Shown here one piece after another: positions 15,820-24,721 of a stretch of 64,000 bases of DNA (within the stretch, counting starts at the first letter, position 1; each line of letters starts with the position of its first letter). The position numbers and the translations under genes were made by a program. Source of the stretch: Caulobacter zeae (GTDB lineage Bacteria > Pseudomonadota > Alphaproteobacteria > Caulobacterales > Caulobacteraceae). The stretch lies in NCBI RefSeq assembly GCF_002858925.1, contig NZ_PJRS01000012.1, positions 1-64,000 of the forward strand, in the 5' to 3' direction. The notes beneath the pieces are model-generated. The model was not told the origin of the DNA and ran no database searches. It saw nothing but the letters and a program-made list of their open reading frames with translations.

Positions 15820-18783
15820 CTAGAAGCGCTTGGAAACGCTGACCGCGACGAGGCGCGGATCTAGCGTGAAGACGTTGGTGGTCAGGCCCGTGTCGTCGCT
15901 GTTGGTGAAGGCGTCGGTGATCGGCGTCTTGTCGAACAGGTTCTTGACATAGGCCTGGATGACGAGGCCGTCGGCCGGACGCTCCAGCGTCGCCGAGATG
16001 TTGACGTTGTCCCACGACTTCAGGCGGTCGTAGGTGGTGTTGTAGACCCGGGCGTAGCTGGAGCCCTGGTAGTAGTAGTCACCGCGCAGGGTCAGCGCCC
16101 AGTCGTCGCGATGGAAGGTGTATTGGGCGCCGACATTGGCGGTCCAGTTGGGCGCGTTGGGCAGCTCGTTGCCGCTGAGGTCGGCCTCGAAGCCGCGCCC
16201 GCCGTTGGGCGCCTCGGTCAGCGGATTGTAGGTGAACCCGAAGAACTGAGGCAGATAAAGCGGCAGCTGCGAGGGGAACTGCGGGTTGAAGGAGCCCGTG
16301 CGCAGCGAACCGCCGCACAGGGCCTGCAAGCCCAGCATCGTCTGTTCCTGAGGCTTGTTGGCGGAGAGAATTCTCTGCACGTGCCTGGTCGGGGCGATGC
16401 AGTTCGACGGCACCTGCAGCCACGGCCTCAGGACGGTCCACTCGTCATTGCCCTGGGTGCGATCCATCACGTCGATGGACTTCTCGCCCTTGCCGATCTT
16501 GGTGTTGAGGTAGCCCAGATTGGCGTCGAGGCGGAAGTCGCGGGTCGGCTTGAACACCGCCTCGAACTCCAGGCCCCAGGTCCGGGAGTCGAAGTTCTCA
16601 TTCAGCGAGATCCGGTCGACGATCTGCGAGACCTGGTAGTCGGTATAGTCGTAGTAGAACGCCGTGGCGTTCAGGCGCAGCTTACCGCCGGCCAGGGTGT
16701 TCTTGGCCCCGATCTCGAAGGCGTTGACGTATTCAGGCGCGAAGGTCTCGGCCAGCGGCTGATACTGGAGGACCGTGGGGTTGATATCGACCCGCGGCGG
16801 GTTGGCGCCGCCGCCCTTGTAGCCGCGCGAGTACGAGGCGTAGACCATGGTCTCGTCGGTGAAGCTGACGGTCGGCTTCCAGTCGACCACCAAGCGGCCG
16901 GTCAGGGCGTCCCACTGCTGGTCGATGTCCGGCAGGGCCGGATAGCCGCGGCTGACATAGCCGCCCGACGACGGACCTGGATTGCCGCGGTCGGCGCCCA
17001 GCAGCAGCTGGCTCGGATAGGGCGTGCTGACCTTGCGGTCGTCGGTGTAGCGCAGGCCCGCGGTCACGCGCCAGGTGGGCGTGAGGTCGTAGTAGGCCTC
17101 GCCGAACACGCCCCACGAGCGGGTGTGGATCTGGTTCTTGCTGCGGAAGTAGTTGTGGCCGTCGCCCGCCAGCTGATCCAGCGGCGTCGGGTCGACGTAG
17201 ATGCATTCCTTGGTGGTCTGGGGCGTGCAGAGCTGCGTGCGCCGCCCCATGTTCGTCACACCGGGCACGACTAGGTCGTTGTAATAATACTCGGCCAGGA
17301 ACGTGAACAGGTTGTTGAAGACGAAGTAGTCGTCGTTCGACTTGAAGTCGATGTAGTTGGCGCCGAGACTGAAGTTGAACCGCCCTTCATAGCTCGACTG
17401 CAGGCGAAGCTCCTGCGTCCACTGGCGGTTGTCGGAGCGCGACAGGTCGGCCGAGACCATCCGGTTGGACCGCCCCAGTTGCGGGTCGGTGTAGTAACCG
17501 CCCGGCGTCGGCGTGTTCGGATTGATGATCGGCTGGTTCAGCGTGTTGAACAGGCCGTCCGAGTTGCTGAAGATCGGGTTCGAGACGAAACGGTTGTAGT
17601 CCTGCGACGAATAGTAGTCGTCCTTGGCGTAGGCCGTCTGCGAGATGAGCTTCAGGTTGTCGCTCAGGTCGAATTCCATGTTGAACTGGAAGACGTCGTT
17701 CTTCACCCGGAAAATGGGATCGTAGCTGGTGGCGATCTCGCGCAGGTCCCGCGACTGGGTCAGGCCGGCATAGGGATCGGTGCCCAGCGGCACAGCGTTG
17801 ACGGTCTGGCCGGCGGCGTTGCGGCCATAGGACAGCGAAGCCAGGAAGACGTGGGCGAAGGCCCCGCCGTTGGGCACGCCGTAGGCGGCGTCGTCATAGA
17901 GCGATCCGGGCAGGCAGCCCTGGCTCAGGCGGTTGCGGACCAGTTGCGAGGTGATGGCCACGCTGCCGACCTGGGTAGGGCCCGGATCGTTGGTGCACAG
18001 CTGCTTGCCGGTGCGCGAGCGCTGGTCGTCCTCCTCGAAGTGCTCCCAGATGAAATTGGTGCGGAAGCGGCTGGTCGGCTCCCAGGCGGCCGACAGGCGC
18101 GTCGACCACAGGTCGCGGTTGTTGACCTTGGTCTCGTTGAAGGTGTTGTAGTCGAACCCGTCGCGCTGGGTGGCGGAACCAGCCAGGCGCAGGGCGAAGG
18201 TCTCGCCCACGGGCACGTTGACCACGGCCTGCATGCGGCGGCTGTCGTAGTTGCCGACCTCGCCCTTGATGAAGCCTTCGAAATCCCGGCCCGGCAGGTT
18301 CGGGATCATGTTGACGACGCCGCCGGTGGCGTTGCGGCCATAGAGCGTGCCCTGCGGCCCGCGCAGCACTTCGACGCGCTGCACGTCAAGGTACTCCTGC
18401 TCGAACAGGCGGTTGCGGATCAGCGGCGTGGAGTTGAAGCTGACGGCCACGGCGGGGTCGCTGCTGGCCGAGATCGCCTTGGTCCCGACCCCGCGGATCG
18501 AGAAGTTGTACATGCTGAAGTTGGCCTTCGAGAACGACACGTTGGGCACGGCCCGCATCAGTTCCGAACCGCCCTCGATCTTCAGCTCGTTCAGGCTCTC
18601 CGACGACAGCGCCGACACGGCGATCGGTACGTCCTGGATCGACTCCGAACGCTTCTGGGCCGTAACGATGATGTCTTCGACTTGCGTCACTTCCTGCGCG
18701 AAGGCCTGGCCCGCCCCGGCGGCGAGCGCGAAAATCGACGCAGTGACAGCCAGACGCGCGCGAGCGCGGGCTGATGAAGCCAT
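15820..18783 (-). CDS. TonB-dependent receptor (lipid/steroid-locus type)
   Basis: 987 residues with a signal peptide (VTASIFALAAGAGQAFAQ), then EVTQVEDIIVTAQKRSESIQ containing a TonB-box-like DIIVTA. The plug has VPIAVSAL, NFSIRGVGT, RVEVLRGPQGTLYGRNATGG and VVNMIPNLP. A long 22-strand-type barrel follows, rich in Tyr/Asn, ending VAVSVSKRF. Sequences of this group (QDVPIAVSAL, GPQGTLYGRNATGG) are common in Caulobacter and sphingomonads next to genes for hydrophobic or aromatic compound breakdown. It is divergent from the KstD-like flavoprotein, and the shared intergenic region holds two related inverted repeats. Import of the substrate degraded by the neighbouring genes is the simplest reading. 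Confidence 0.93.
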   Translation of the reverse strand: MASSARARARLAVTASIFALAAGAGQAFAQEVTQVEDIIVTAQKRSESIQDVPIAVSALSSESLNELKIEGGSELMRAVPNVSFSKANFSMYNFSIRGVGTKAISASSDPAVAVSFNSTPLIRNRLFEQEYLDVQRVEVLRGPQGTLYGRNATGGVVNMIPNLPGRDFEGFIKGEVGNYDSRRMQAVVNVPVGETFALRLAGSATQRDGFDYNTFNETKVNNRDLWSTRLSAAWEPTSRFRTNFIWEHFEEDDQRSRTGKQLCTNDPGPTQVGSVAITSQLVRNRLSQGCLPGSLYDDAAYGVPNGGAFAHVFLASLSYGRNAAGQTVNAVPLGTDPYAGLTQSRDLREIATSYDPIFRVKNDVFQFNMEFDLSDNLKLISQTAYAKDDYYSSQDYNRFVSNPIFSNSDGLFNTLNQPIINPNTPTPGGYYTDPQLGRSNRMVSADLSRSDNRQWTQELRLQSSYEGRFNFSLGANYIDFKSNDDYFVFNNLFTFLAEYYYNDLVVPGVTNMGRRTQLCTPQTTKECIYVDPTPLDQLAGDGHNYFRSKNQIHTRSWGVFGEAYYDLTPTWRVTAGLRYTDDRKVSTPYPSQLLLGADRGNPGPSSGGYVSRGYPALPDIDQQWDALTGRLVVDWKPTVSFTDETMVYASYSRGYKGGGANPPRVDINPTVLQYQPLAETFAPEYVNAFEIGAKNTLAGGKLRLNATAFYYDYTDYQVSQIVDRISLNENFDSRTWGLEFEAVFKPTRDFRLDANLGYLNTKIGKGEKSIDVMDRTQGNDEWTVLRPWLQVPSNCIAPTRHVQRILSANKPQEQTMLGLQALCGGSLRTGSFNPQFPSQLPLYLPQFFGFTYNPLTEAPNGGRGFEADLSGNELPNAPNWTANVGAQYTFHRDDWALTLRGDYYYQGSSYARVYNTTYDRLKSWDNVNISATLERPADGLVIQAYVKNLFDKTPITDAFTNSDDTGLTTNVFTLDPRLVAVSVSKRF

Positions 18784-18928
18784 GCCCTATCCTCCCCTAC
18801 CTCGACCCAGCTCTCCGTCCAGGCCGATGAACGTTTCCCCCGCCCCAAATCAATCTCCGACGGCATTGGCGGCTCGGCCGACGGTTGGGTTGTACGATCT
18901 ACCTATTCACTAGCATGTCAATACATTA

Positions 18929-18944
18929 CTTACACCGATGTTCA
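18929..18944. promoter_or_regulatory. Putative TetR-type operator, half-degenerate
   Basis: CTTACACCGATGTTCA shares the core ACAyCGaTGT with the sites at 19004-19019 and 30783-30798. It lies 145 nt upstream of the receptor start in the divergent receptor/flavoprotein region. Symmetry is imperfect, so this is the weakest of the three. Confidence 0.4.
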
Positions 18945-19003
18945 GTTCCCTGACGTAAGCTCCGTACGGCTACCTAGGGCCGCTCCGTGACGCCGAATTA
19001 ATA

Positions 19004-19019
19004 TTTACATCGCTGTAAA
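19004..19019. promoter_or_regulatory. Putative TetR-type operator, perfect inverted repeat
   Basis: TTTACATCGCTGTAAA is a perfect 6-4-6 inverted repeat (TTTACA / TGTAAA), 36 nt before the ATG of the KstD-like gene. It matches the site over the TetR gene start (30783) at 13 of 16 positions. Its place close to the start suits a repressor site. Confidence 0.55.
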
Positions 19020-19055
19020 AACGACCAATGTCCGCGCAGCACGGGAGGGCAAGGA

Positions 19056-20732
19056 ATGGACGCTGACGTCATCGTCGTCGGGGGCGGACTGGCCGGATTG
19101 GTGGCCGCCAACGAGCTGGTCCAGAAGGGCAAGCGCGTGGCGCTGGTCGACCAGGAGAACGCCGCCAACCTGGGCGGCCAGGCCTTCTGGTCGTTCGGCG
19201 GCCTGTTCCTAGTGAACTCGCCCGAGCAGCGCCGCCTGGGCATCCACGACAGCCTCGACCTGGCCTGGCGCGACTGGCTGGGCAGCGCCGACTGGGATCG
19301 CCTCGATGGGCCGCTGCCGCAGGACGAGTGGGCGATCCGCTGGGGCCGCGCCTATGTCGAGTTCGCCGCCGGCGACAAGCGCGACTGGCTGCGCCGGCAC
19401 GGGATCTCGCTGACCCCGATGGTCGGCTGGGCCGAGCGCGGCGCCGGCCAGGCCCTGGGCCATGGTAATTCGGTTCCACGCTTCCACGTGGCCTGGGGCA
19501 CCGGGACCGGGGTCTCCGAACCGTTCGCCGATCGCGCGCGCCAAGCGGCCGGCCGGGGGCTCTTGACCTTCCATCACCGTCATCGCGTCGACGCCCTGGT
19601 CGTCGAAGGCGGCCGGGTGACCGGCGTCTCGGGCAGCGTGCTGGCGGCCGACGACGCGCCGCGCGGGGCGCCGTCCAGTCGCCAGATCGTCGGCGACTTC
19701 ACGCTGAAGGCCGGCGCGGTCGTCCTGGCCACCGGCGGCATCGGCGGCAACCACGACCTCGTCCGCCGCTATTGGCCCGAGCGCCTTGGCGCTCCGCCGA
19801 AAAGCATGATCACCGGGGTGCCGGAGTACGTGGACGGCCGGATGCTCGACATCGCCGCCGACGCCGGCGCACGCCTCGTGAACCGCGACCGCATGTGGCA
19901 CTACGTCGAGGGCGTCCAGAACTGGAACCCGATCTGGCCCAGGCATGCGATCCGCATCCTGCCGGGCCCGTCGTCGATGTGGTTCGACGCCCTGGGGCGG
20001 CGCCTGCCCTTCCCCGCCCTGCCCGGCTACGACACCGTCGCCACCCTGCGCTACCTGCGCACGACGCCGGACCTGGCCGAGCACGACCACTCCTGGTTCA
20101 TCGTCAGCCAGAAGATCCTGGAGAAGGAGTTCGCCCTCTCCGGCTCCGAACAGAACGGCGACATCACCAATCGCCGCCGCCTGTCGCTGCTGAAGTCGCG
20201 CCTAGGCAAGGGCGCGCCGCCGGAGGTCGACGCCTTCAAGCGCAACGGGGCCGACTTCGTGGTCTCGACCAACCTGGAAGAACTGGTCGACAAGATGAAC
20301 GCCCTGACCGCCGCGCCCCTGCTCGATCCGGCCCTGATCCGCCGGCAGATCGAGGATCGCGACGCCCAGATGAGCAACCCCTTCGCCAAGGACCTCCAGG
20401 TCATGGGCATCCACAACAGCCGCCGGTCCCTGGGCGACCGGCTGGCCCGCACGGCGACGCCGCACCGGATCCTCGATCCGGCCGCCGGACCGCTGATCGG
20501 GGTCAAGCTGCACGTCCTGACCCGCAAGTCGCTGGGCGGACTGCAGACCGACCTCTCGGGTCGGGTGCTGACGCCGGACGGCCAGGTGCTCGTGGGACTC
20601 TATGCGGCCGGCGAGGCCTCTGGCTTCGGCGGCGGCGGGCTGCATGGCTACAACGCGCTGGAAGGCACCTTCCTGGGCGGCTGCATCTTCTCCGGGCTGG
20701 CCGCCGGCCGCGCCCTGGCCGGGGCGGTCTGA
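19056..20732 (+). CDS. FAD-binding dehydrogenase, KstD/fumarate reductase-like
   Basis: 558 residues. The N-terminal FAD Rossmann motif is DVIVVGGGLAGLVAANELV (4-22), followed by GGQAFWSFGGLF. The second nucleotide-contact stretch is AGAVVLATGGIGGNHDLV (~223-240). The C-terminal flavin loop is LYAAGEASGFGGGGLHGYNA (~514) followed by LEGTFLGGCIFSGLAAGRAL. This matches the family annotated as FAD-binding dehydrogenase related to 3-ketosteroid 1-dehydrogenase and fumarate reductase; the true substrate is not known. Clustering with a TonB receptor, a bile-acid-type symporter and beta-oxidation genes makes a steroid or terpenoid-like substrate attractive, but this is inference. The symporter starts 3 nt after its stop. 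Confidence 0.85.
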   Translation: MDADVIVVGGGLAGLVAANELVQKGKRVALVDQENAANLGGQAFWSFGGLFLVNSPEQRRLGIHDSLDLAWRDWLGSADWDRLDGPLPQDEWAIRWGRAYVEFAAGDKRDWLRRHGISLTPMVGWAERGAGQALGHGNSVPRFHVAWGTGTGVSEPFADRARQAAGRGLLTFHHRHRVDALVVEGGRVTGVSGSVLAADDAPRGAPSSRQIVGDFTLKAGAVVLATGGIGGNHDLVRRYWPERLGAPPKSMITGVPEYVDGRMLDIAADAGARLVNRDRMWHYVEGVQNWNPIWPRHAIRILPGPSSMWFDALGRRLPFPALPGYDTVATLRYLRTTPDLAEHDHSWFIVSQKILEKEFALSGSEQNGDITNRRRLSLLKSRLGKGAPPEVDAFKRNGADFVVSTNLEELVDKMNALTAAPLLDPALIRRQIEDRDAQMSNPFAKDLQVMGIHNSRRSLGDRLARTATPHRILDPAAGPLIGVKLHVLTRKSLGGLQTDLSGRVLTPDGQVLVGLYAAGEASGFGGGGLHGYNALEGTFLGGCIFSGLAAGRALAGAV

Positions 20733-20735
20733 GCC

Positions 20736-21641
20736 ATGGGCGCCCACGCCCTGGCATCGCCGCTGACCACAGGCGCCCTTCCGGCCGCCCTGGGCCTGAT
20801 CATGTTCGGCCTGGGCCTTGGCCTGACGCCCGCCGACTTCGCGCGGGTCGGCCGGCGGCCGCGCGCCGCGGTCGTCGCCCTGGCCTGCCAGCTGCTGGTG
20901 CTGCCGGTGATGGGCTTTGGCCTGGCCCTGCTGTTTCGCCTGCCGCCCCAGACGGCGGTCGGGCTGATGCTGCTGGCGGCGTCGCCGGGCGGCACGGCGG
21001 CCAATCTCTACAGCCACCTGTTTCGCGGCGACGTGGCGCTGAACATCAGCCTGACAGCGATCAACTCGATCCTGGCCGTCCTCACCCTGCCGATCGTCGT
21101 CAACCTGTCGGTGGCCTGGTTCCAGCCCGGCGAGCTCTCCGTCGGCCTGCGGTTCTCCAAGACCGTCGAGGTGTTCATGGTGGTGCTGGGGCCGGTGGCG
21201 CTGGGCATGCTGGTCCGCCGGCTGCGCCCCGCTTTCGCCGACGCCATGGACCGGCCCGTGCGGGTGGTGTCGGTGGCCTTCCTCACCTTGCTGATCGGCG
21301 CGGCCGTCGCGGCGAACCTGGCGACTCTGAAGGACGAGGTCATCGGTCTGGCCGGCGTCACTGTCGTCTTCTGCCTGCTCAGCCTGACGGTCGGCTTCGT
21401 GGTTCCGCGCCTGCTGCGCGTGGCCCGCGACCAGGCTATCGCCAGCGCCTTCGAGGTGGGGCTGCACAACGCCGCCCTAGCCATCGTCGTCGCCCAGTCG
21501 GTGCTCCAGCGCCCTGAAATAAGCCTGCCGGCCGCCGTCTACGGCGTGCTGATGTTCCCGCTGGCGGCGGTGTTCGGGGTGGTGCTGACGCGGACGGCGG
21601 GCATGGCGCGTGATCCTCGTCCTTCGACGAGCTCAGGATGA
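20736..21641 (+). CDS. Bile acid:sodium symporter family (BASS) transporter
   Basis: 301 residues with about ten hydrophobic segments. Family landmarks are GLIMFGLGLGLTPADFARV near the start, VGLMLLAASPGGTAANLYSH at ~75-95 (the substrate/Na+ region), the crossover TAINSILAVLTLPI, and FEVGLHNAALAIVVA (~235-250), which matches the second conserved region. BASS proteins move bile acids, pantoate or keto acids with sodium. It is co-transcribed with the KstD-like gene (2-3 nt gap). The last ~9 residues (DPRPSTSSG) and the stop codon come from an inserted palindromic repeat, so the ancestral C-terminus was probably different. Confidence 0.9.
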   Translation: MGAHALASPLTTGALPAALGLIMFGLGLGLTPADFARVGRRPRAAVVALACQLLVLPVMGFGLALLFRLPPQTAVGLMLLAASPGGTAANLYSHLFRGDVALNISLTAINSILAVLTLPIVVNLSVAWFQPGELSVGLRFSKTVEVFMVVLGPVALGMLVRRLRPAFADAMDRPVRVVSVAFLTLLIGAAVAANLATLKDEVIGLAGVTVVFCLLSLTVGFVVPRLLRVARDQAIASAFEVGLHNAALAIVVAQSVLQRPEISLPAAVYGVLMFPLAAVFGVVLTRTAGMARDPRPSTSSG

Positions 21642-21700
21642 GGATCAAGGTGAACGTCGAGCAGAAAGAAACCTCACCCTGAGCTTGTCGACGGGCGAGG
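21615..21700. repeat. Paired REP-like palindromic repeat
   Basis: Two inverted 29-nt arms, 21615-21643 and 21672-21700, share the core CTTCGACrAGCTCAGG and its reverse complement, each flanked by CCTCG and TGAGG ends. The same paired arrangement is found at 38025-38111. The left arm is partly inside the symporter gene and gives it its stop codon. It lies between convergent genes, where such repeats often act as transcription attenuators or mRNA-end stabilisers. Confidence 0.85.
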
Positions 21701-21713
21701 TTTCCCGCCGCCC

Positions 21714-23438
21714 CTACTTCAACTCCCGCCGCAGCACCTTGCCCACCGGCGTCTTGGGCAGCGGTTCGGCGCGGAACTCGACGATGCGCGGGACCTTGTA
21801 GGCCGTAAGGTGCTCGCGGCAGTGAGCGATCAGCATCTCTGCCGTCAGCTCGGCCGAGCGGCGCACGACAACGACCTTGATCCGCTCGCCCTGCACCGGG
21901 TCTGGCACGCCGACGGCGGCGACCTCCTCGACCAGCGGATGGGCCGCGACCACGTCCTCGATCTCGCTGGGATAGACGTTGAAGCCCGAGACCAGGATCA
22001 TCTCCTTGAGGCGATCCAGCAGCTTCACCCGGCCGTCGGCCTGCATGACGCCGATGTCGCCGGTCGCCAGCCAGCCGTCGGCCGACAGCACCTTGGCCGT
22101 CTCGTCGGGATGGCCCCAATAGCCCTTCATCACCTGCGGGCCGCGCACGCACAGCTCGCCGGGCTCGTCGACGCCGCACCAGGCGCCGTCGTCGCGGCGC
22201 ATGCGCACTTCGGTCGACGGGACCGGCAGGCCCACCGTGCCGTCGAAGCCCATGGTCTCGGGCTTATCGATGTCGACATAGCCGATGCAGACGACCGGCG
22301 AGCATTCGGTCAGGCCATAGCCCTCGATCACCGGCGCGCCGGTGACGTCCTGCCATTCCTCGGCGACGCTGCGCTGGGTGGCCATGCCGCCGGCGATGGT
22401 CAGGCGCAGGTCCGAGAAGTCGCGGCTGCGGAAGGCCTCGTTGTTCAGCAGGCTGGTGAAGAGCGTGTTGAGACCCGTAAGCCCCGTGAAGCGCTCGTTG
22501 CGCAGCACCCACTCCACCCGTTTGGCGTCGCGCGGGTTGGCGATCAGGATGTTGCGCCCGCCGACCCCCACAAACATCAGGAGGTTCGCGGTCAGCGAGA
22601 ACACGTGATAGAGCGGCAGCATCGTGACGTTGCCGACGGCCTGGTCCTGCGGGATCTGGGTCATGATCCAGGCCCGGCCTTGCAGCACGTTGGCGATGAT
22701 GTTGCGGTGGGTCAGCATGGCGCCCTTGGCCACGCCGGTCGTGCCGCCCGTATATTGCAGGAAGGCCAGGTCTCCGGGGCGGATCTCCACCGGCGCCTGC
22801 TTCAGTCGCCTTGCCCTGCGCATCATCGCCGGCCAGCGCAGCGCGCCGGGCAGCCGCCACTTCGGGACCAGCTTCTCGACGTGGCGCATCATGGCGTTGA
22901 CCGCGACACCCTTGGCCGGGCCCATCATGTCGCCCATGGCGGTGACCACCACCTGCCTGATCGCCGTGCCTTCGATAGCCTGTTCCAGGGTGTGGGCGAA
23001 CATCTCCATGGCCACGATGGCCACTGCGCCGCTGTCCTCCAGCTGGTGGTGCAGCTCGCGCGGCGTGTAGAGCGGGTTGACGTTGACCACCACGGCGCCG
23101 GCCATCAGCGTCCCGAACAGCGCCACCGGATACTGCAGGCAGTTGGGCATCATCAGCGCCACGCGCTCGCCCTGCCGCACCCCGACCGCCTGCAACCACG
23201 CGGCGAAGGCCTTGGCCTCGCCCAGCGCCCGCCCGTAACTGACGCCCGTGCCCAGGCTGACAAAACCCGTCCGATCGGCGTAGCGACTGGCGTCGGCCTC
23301 GAACAGCTCGCCGACCGAGCGCCACAGGGCCAGCTCGTCGTCGATCGTGGCCGGTACGTCGGCGCGGTAGCTGCGGGTCCAGAAGCGTTCAGCCCACAGG
23401 CGATCGGCGTCGGCGGCGAGGGTCTGGGCGTCGGTCAT
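21714..23438 (-). CDS. Long-chain acyl-CoA ligase, AMP-forming (FadD-like)
   Basis: 574 residues of the adenylate-forming superfamily. The P-loop-like motif is YTGGTTGVAKGAMLTHRNI (~220), followed by a catalytic EGYGLTECSPVV (~385), the hinge region TGDIGVMQADGRVKLLDRLK (~460), and a C-terminal catalytic Lys in LPKTPVGKVLRRELK. It activates a fatty acid or carboxylated side chain to its CoA ester using ATP, feeding the beta-oxidation enzymes of the same operon. Its ATG overlaps the thiolase stop by 4 nt, and it is the last gene of the five-gene fadE operon. Chain-length or steroid-acid specificity cannot be read. Confidence 0.93.
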   Translation of the reverse strand: MTDAQTLAADADRLWAERFWTRSYRADVPATIDDELALWRSVGELFEADASRYADRTGFVSLGTGVSYGRALGEAKAFAAWLQAVGVRQGERVALMMPNCLQYPVALFGTLMAGAVVVNVNPLYTPRELHHQLEDSGAVAIVAMEMFAHTLEQAIEGTAIRQVVVTAMGDMMGPAKGVAVNAMMRHVEKLVPKWRLPGALRWPAMMRRARRLKQAPVEIRPGDLAFLQYTGGTTGVAKGAMLTHRNIIANVLQGRAWIMTQIPQDQAVGNVTMLPLYHVFSLTANLLMFVGVGGRNILIANPRDAKRVEWVLRNERFTGLTGLNTLFTSLLNNEAFRSRDFSDLRLTIAGGMATQRSVAEEWQDVTGAPVIEGYGLTECSPVVCIGYVDIDKPETMGFDGTVGLPVPSTEVRMRRDDGAWCGVDEPGELCVRGPQVMKGYWGHPDETAKVLSADGWLATGDIGVMQADGRVKLLDRLKEMILVSGFNVYPSEIEDVVAAHPLVEEVAAVGVPDPVQGERIKVVVVRRSAELTAEMLIAHCREHLTAYKVPRIVEFRAEPLPKTPVGKVLRRELK

Positions 23439-24721
23439 TTCTCGAGCACCGCCACCACGCCCTGGCCGCCAGCGGCGCAGATCGAGATCAGGCCTCGGCC
23501 GCTCCCCTTGCGGTCCAGCATGGTCGCCAGGTGCGCCAGGATCCGCCCGCCCGTCGCCGCGAACGGATGCCCGGCGGCCAGAGAGCTGCCGTACACGTTC
23601 AGCTTCTCACGGTCGATGGCCCCAGGCGCGCGATCGAGGCCCAGGCGCGTGCGGGCGTAGTCGTCGTCCTCCCAGGCCTTCAGCGTGCACAGCACCTGGG
23701 CGGCGAAGGCCTCGTGGATCTCGTAGTAGTCGAAGTCCTGCAAGGACAGGCCCAGCTTGCCCAGCATGCGCGGCACGGCGTAGGCCGGGGCCATCAGGAG
23801 GCCCTCGTCGCCCTTGACGAAATCGACCGCCGCCGTCTCGCCGGCGCGTAGGTAGGCCAGCACCGGCAGCCCCCGCGCCTTGGCCCACTCTTCGCTGGCC
23901 AGCAGCACCGTCGAGGCGCCGTCGGTCAGGGGGGTGGAGTTGGCCGCCGTCAGCGTGCCGTGCTCGCGGTCGAACACCGGCTTCATCGTGGCGATCTTGG
24001 TCGGGTCGATGTCGGGCCGCAGGTTGTTGTCGCGCTCGAGGCCACGGAACGGAACCACCAGTTGGTCGAACAGCCCGTCGGCATAGGCCTTGGCCATCCG
24101 CTGGTGGCTGCGCACGGCCAGGGCGTCCTGCTCGGCCCGGGGGATGTTCCACTGCTTGGCCATCACCTCGCAGCTTTCGCCCATCGACAGGCCCGTGCGC
24201 GGTTCGGCGTTGCGCGGCGGCTCGGGCCTGAACGGCGCAGTCAGCCCCGCGCCCAGCAGGGCCTTGACCTTGCCGCCGTTGGTCTTCTCGCGATTGGCCG
24301 CCAGCAGCGCCTTGCGGAAGCCTTCGTTCAGCGCGATCGGCGCGTCCGAGGTGGTGTCGACGCCGCCGGCCACGCCGACGTCGATCTGGCCCAGCGCGAT
24401 CTTGTTGGCGACCAGGATGGCCGCCTCCAGCCCGGTGCCGCAGGCCTGGACGACGTCGTAGGTCGGAGTGTCGTGGCCGATCGTCGTCGAGAGCAGCGCC
24501 TCCCGCGTCAGGGCGATGTCGCGCGAGTGCTTGAGCACCGCGCCCGCCGCCACCTCGCCCAGGCGCAGGCCATGCAGGGAAAAGCGGTCGGCCAGGCCCT
24601 GCAGGGCGGCGGTCAGCATGTCCTGGTTGGAGGCTTCGGCATAGGCGGTGTTGGAGCGCGCGAAAGGAATGCGGCTGCCGCCTAGGATGGCGACGCGCCG
24701 GGGCGCTGGCAGGGTCAGCAT
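23435..24721 (-). CDS. Acetyl-CoA C-acyltransferase (thiolase, FadI-like)
   Basis: About 428 residues. All thiolase landmarks are visible: nucleophile Cys in VVQACGTGLEAAI (~96), YYEIHEAFAAQ (~350), AAGHPFAATGGRI (~385, catalytic His) and a second Cys in SICAAGGQGVV near the end. It cleaves 3-ketoacyl-CoA with CoA as the last beta-oxidation step. It is longer than FadA-type thiolases and fits the FadI group (~430). The start ATG 24721 overlaps the maoC-like stop by 7 nt, and its stop overlaps the ligase start by 4 nt. Confidence 0.94.
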   Translation of the reverse strand: MLTLPAPRRVAILGGSRIPFARSNTAYAEASNQDMLTAALQGLADRFSLHGLRLGEVAAGAVLKHSRDIALTREALLSTTIGHDTPTYDVVQACGTGLEAAILVANKIALGQIDVGVAGGVDTTSDAPIALNEGFRKALLAANREKTNGGKVKALLGAGLTAPFRPEPPRNAEPRTGLSMGESCEVMAKQWNIPRAEQDALAVRSHQRMAKAYADGLFDQLVVPFRGLERDNNLRPDIDPTKIATMKPVFDREHGTLTAANSTPLTDGASTVLLASEEWAKARGLPVLAYLRAGETAAVDFVKGDEGLLMAPAYAVPRMLGKLGLSLQDFDYYEIHEAFAAQVLCTLKAWEDDDYARTRLGLDRAPGAIDREKLNVYGSSLAAGHPFAATGGRILAHLATMLDRKGSGRGLISICAAGGQGVVAVLEK

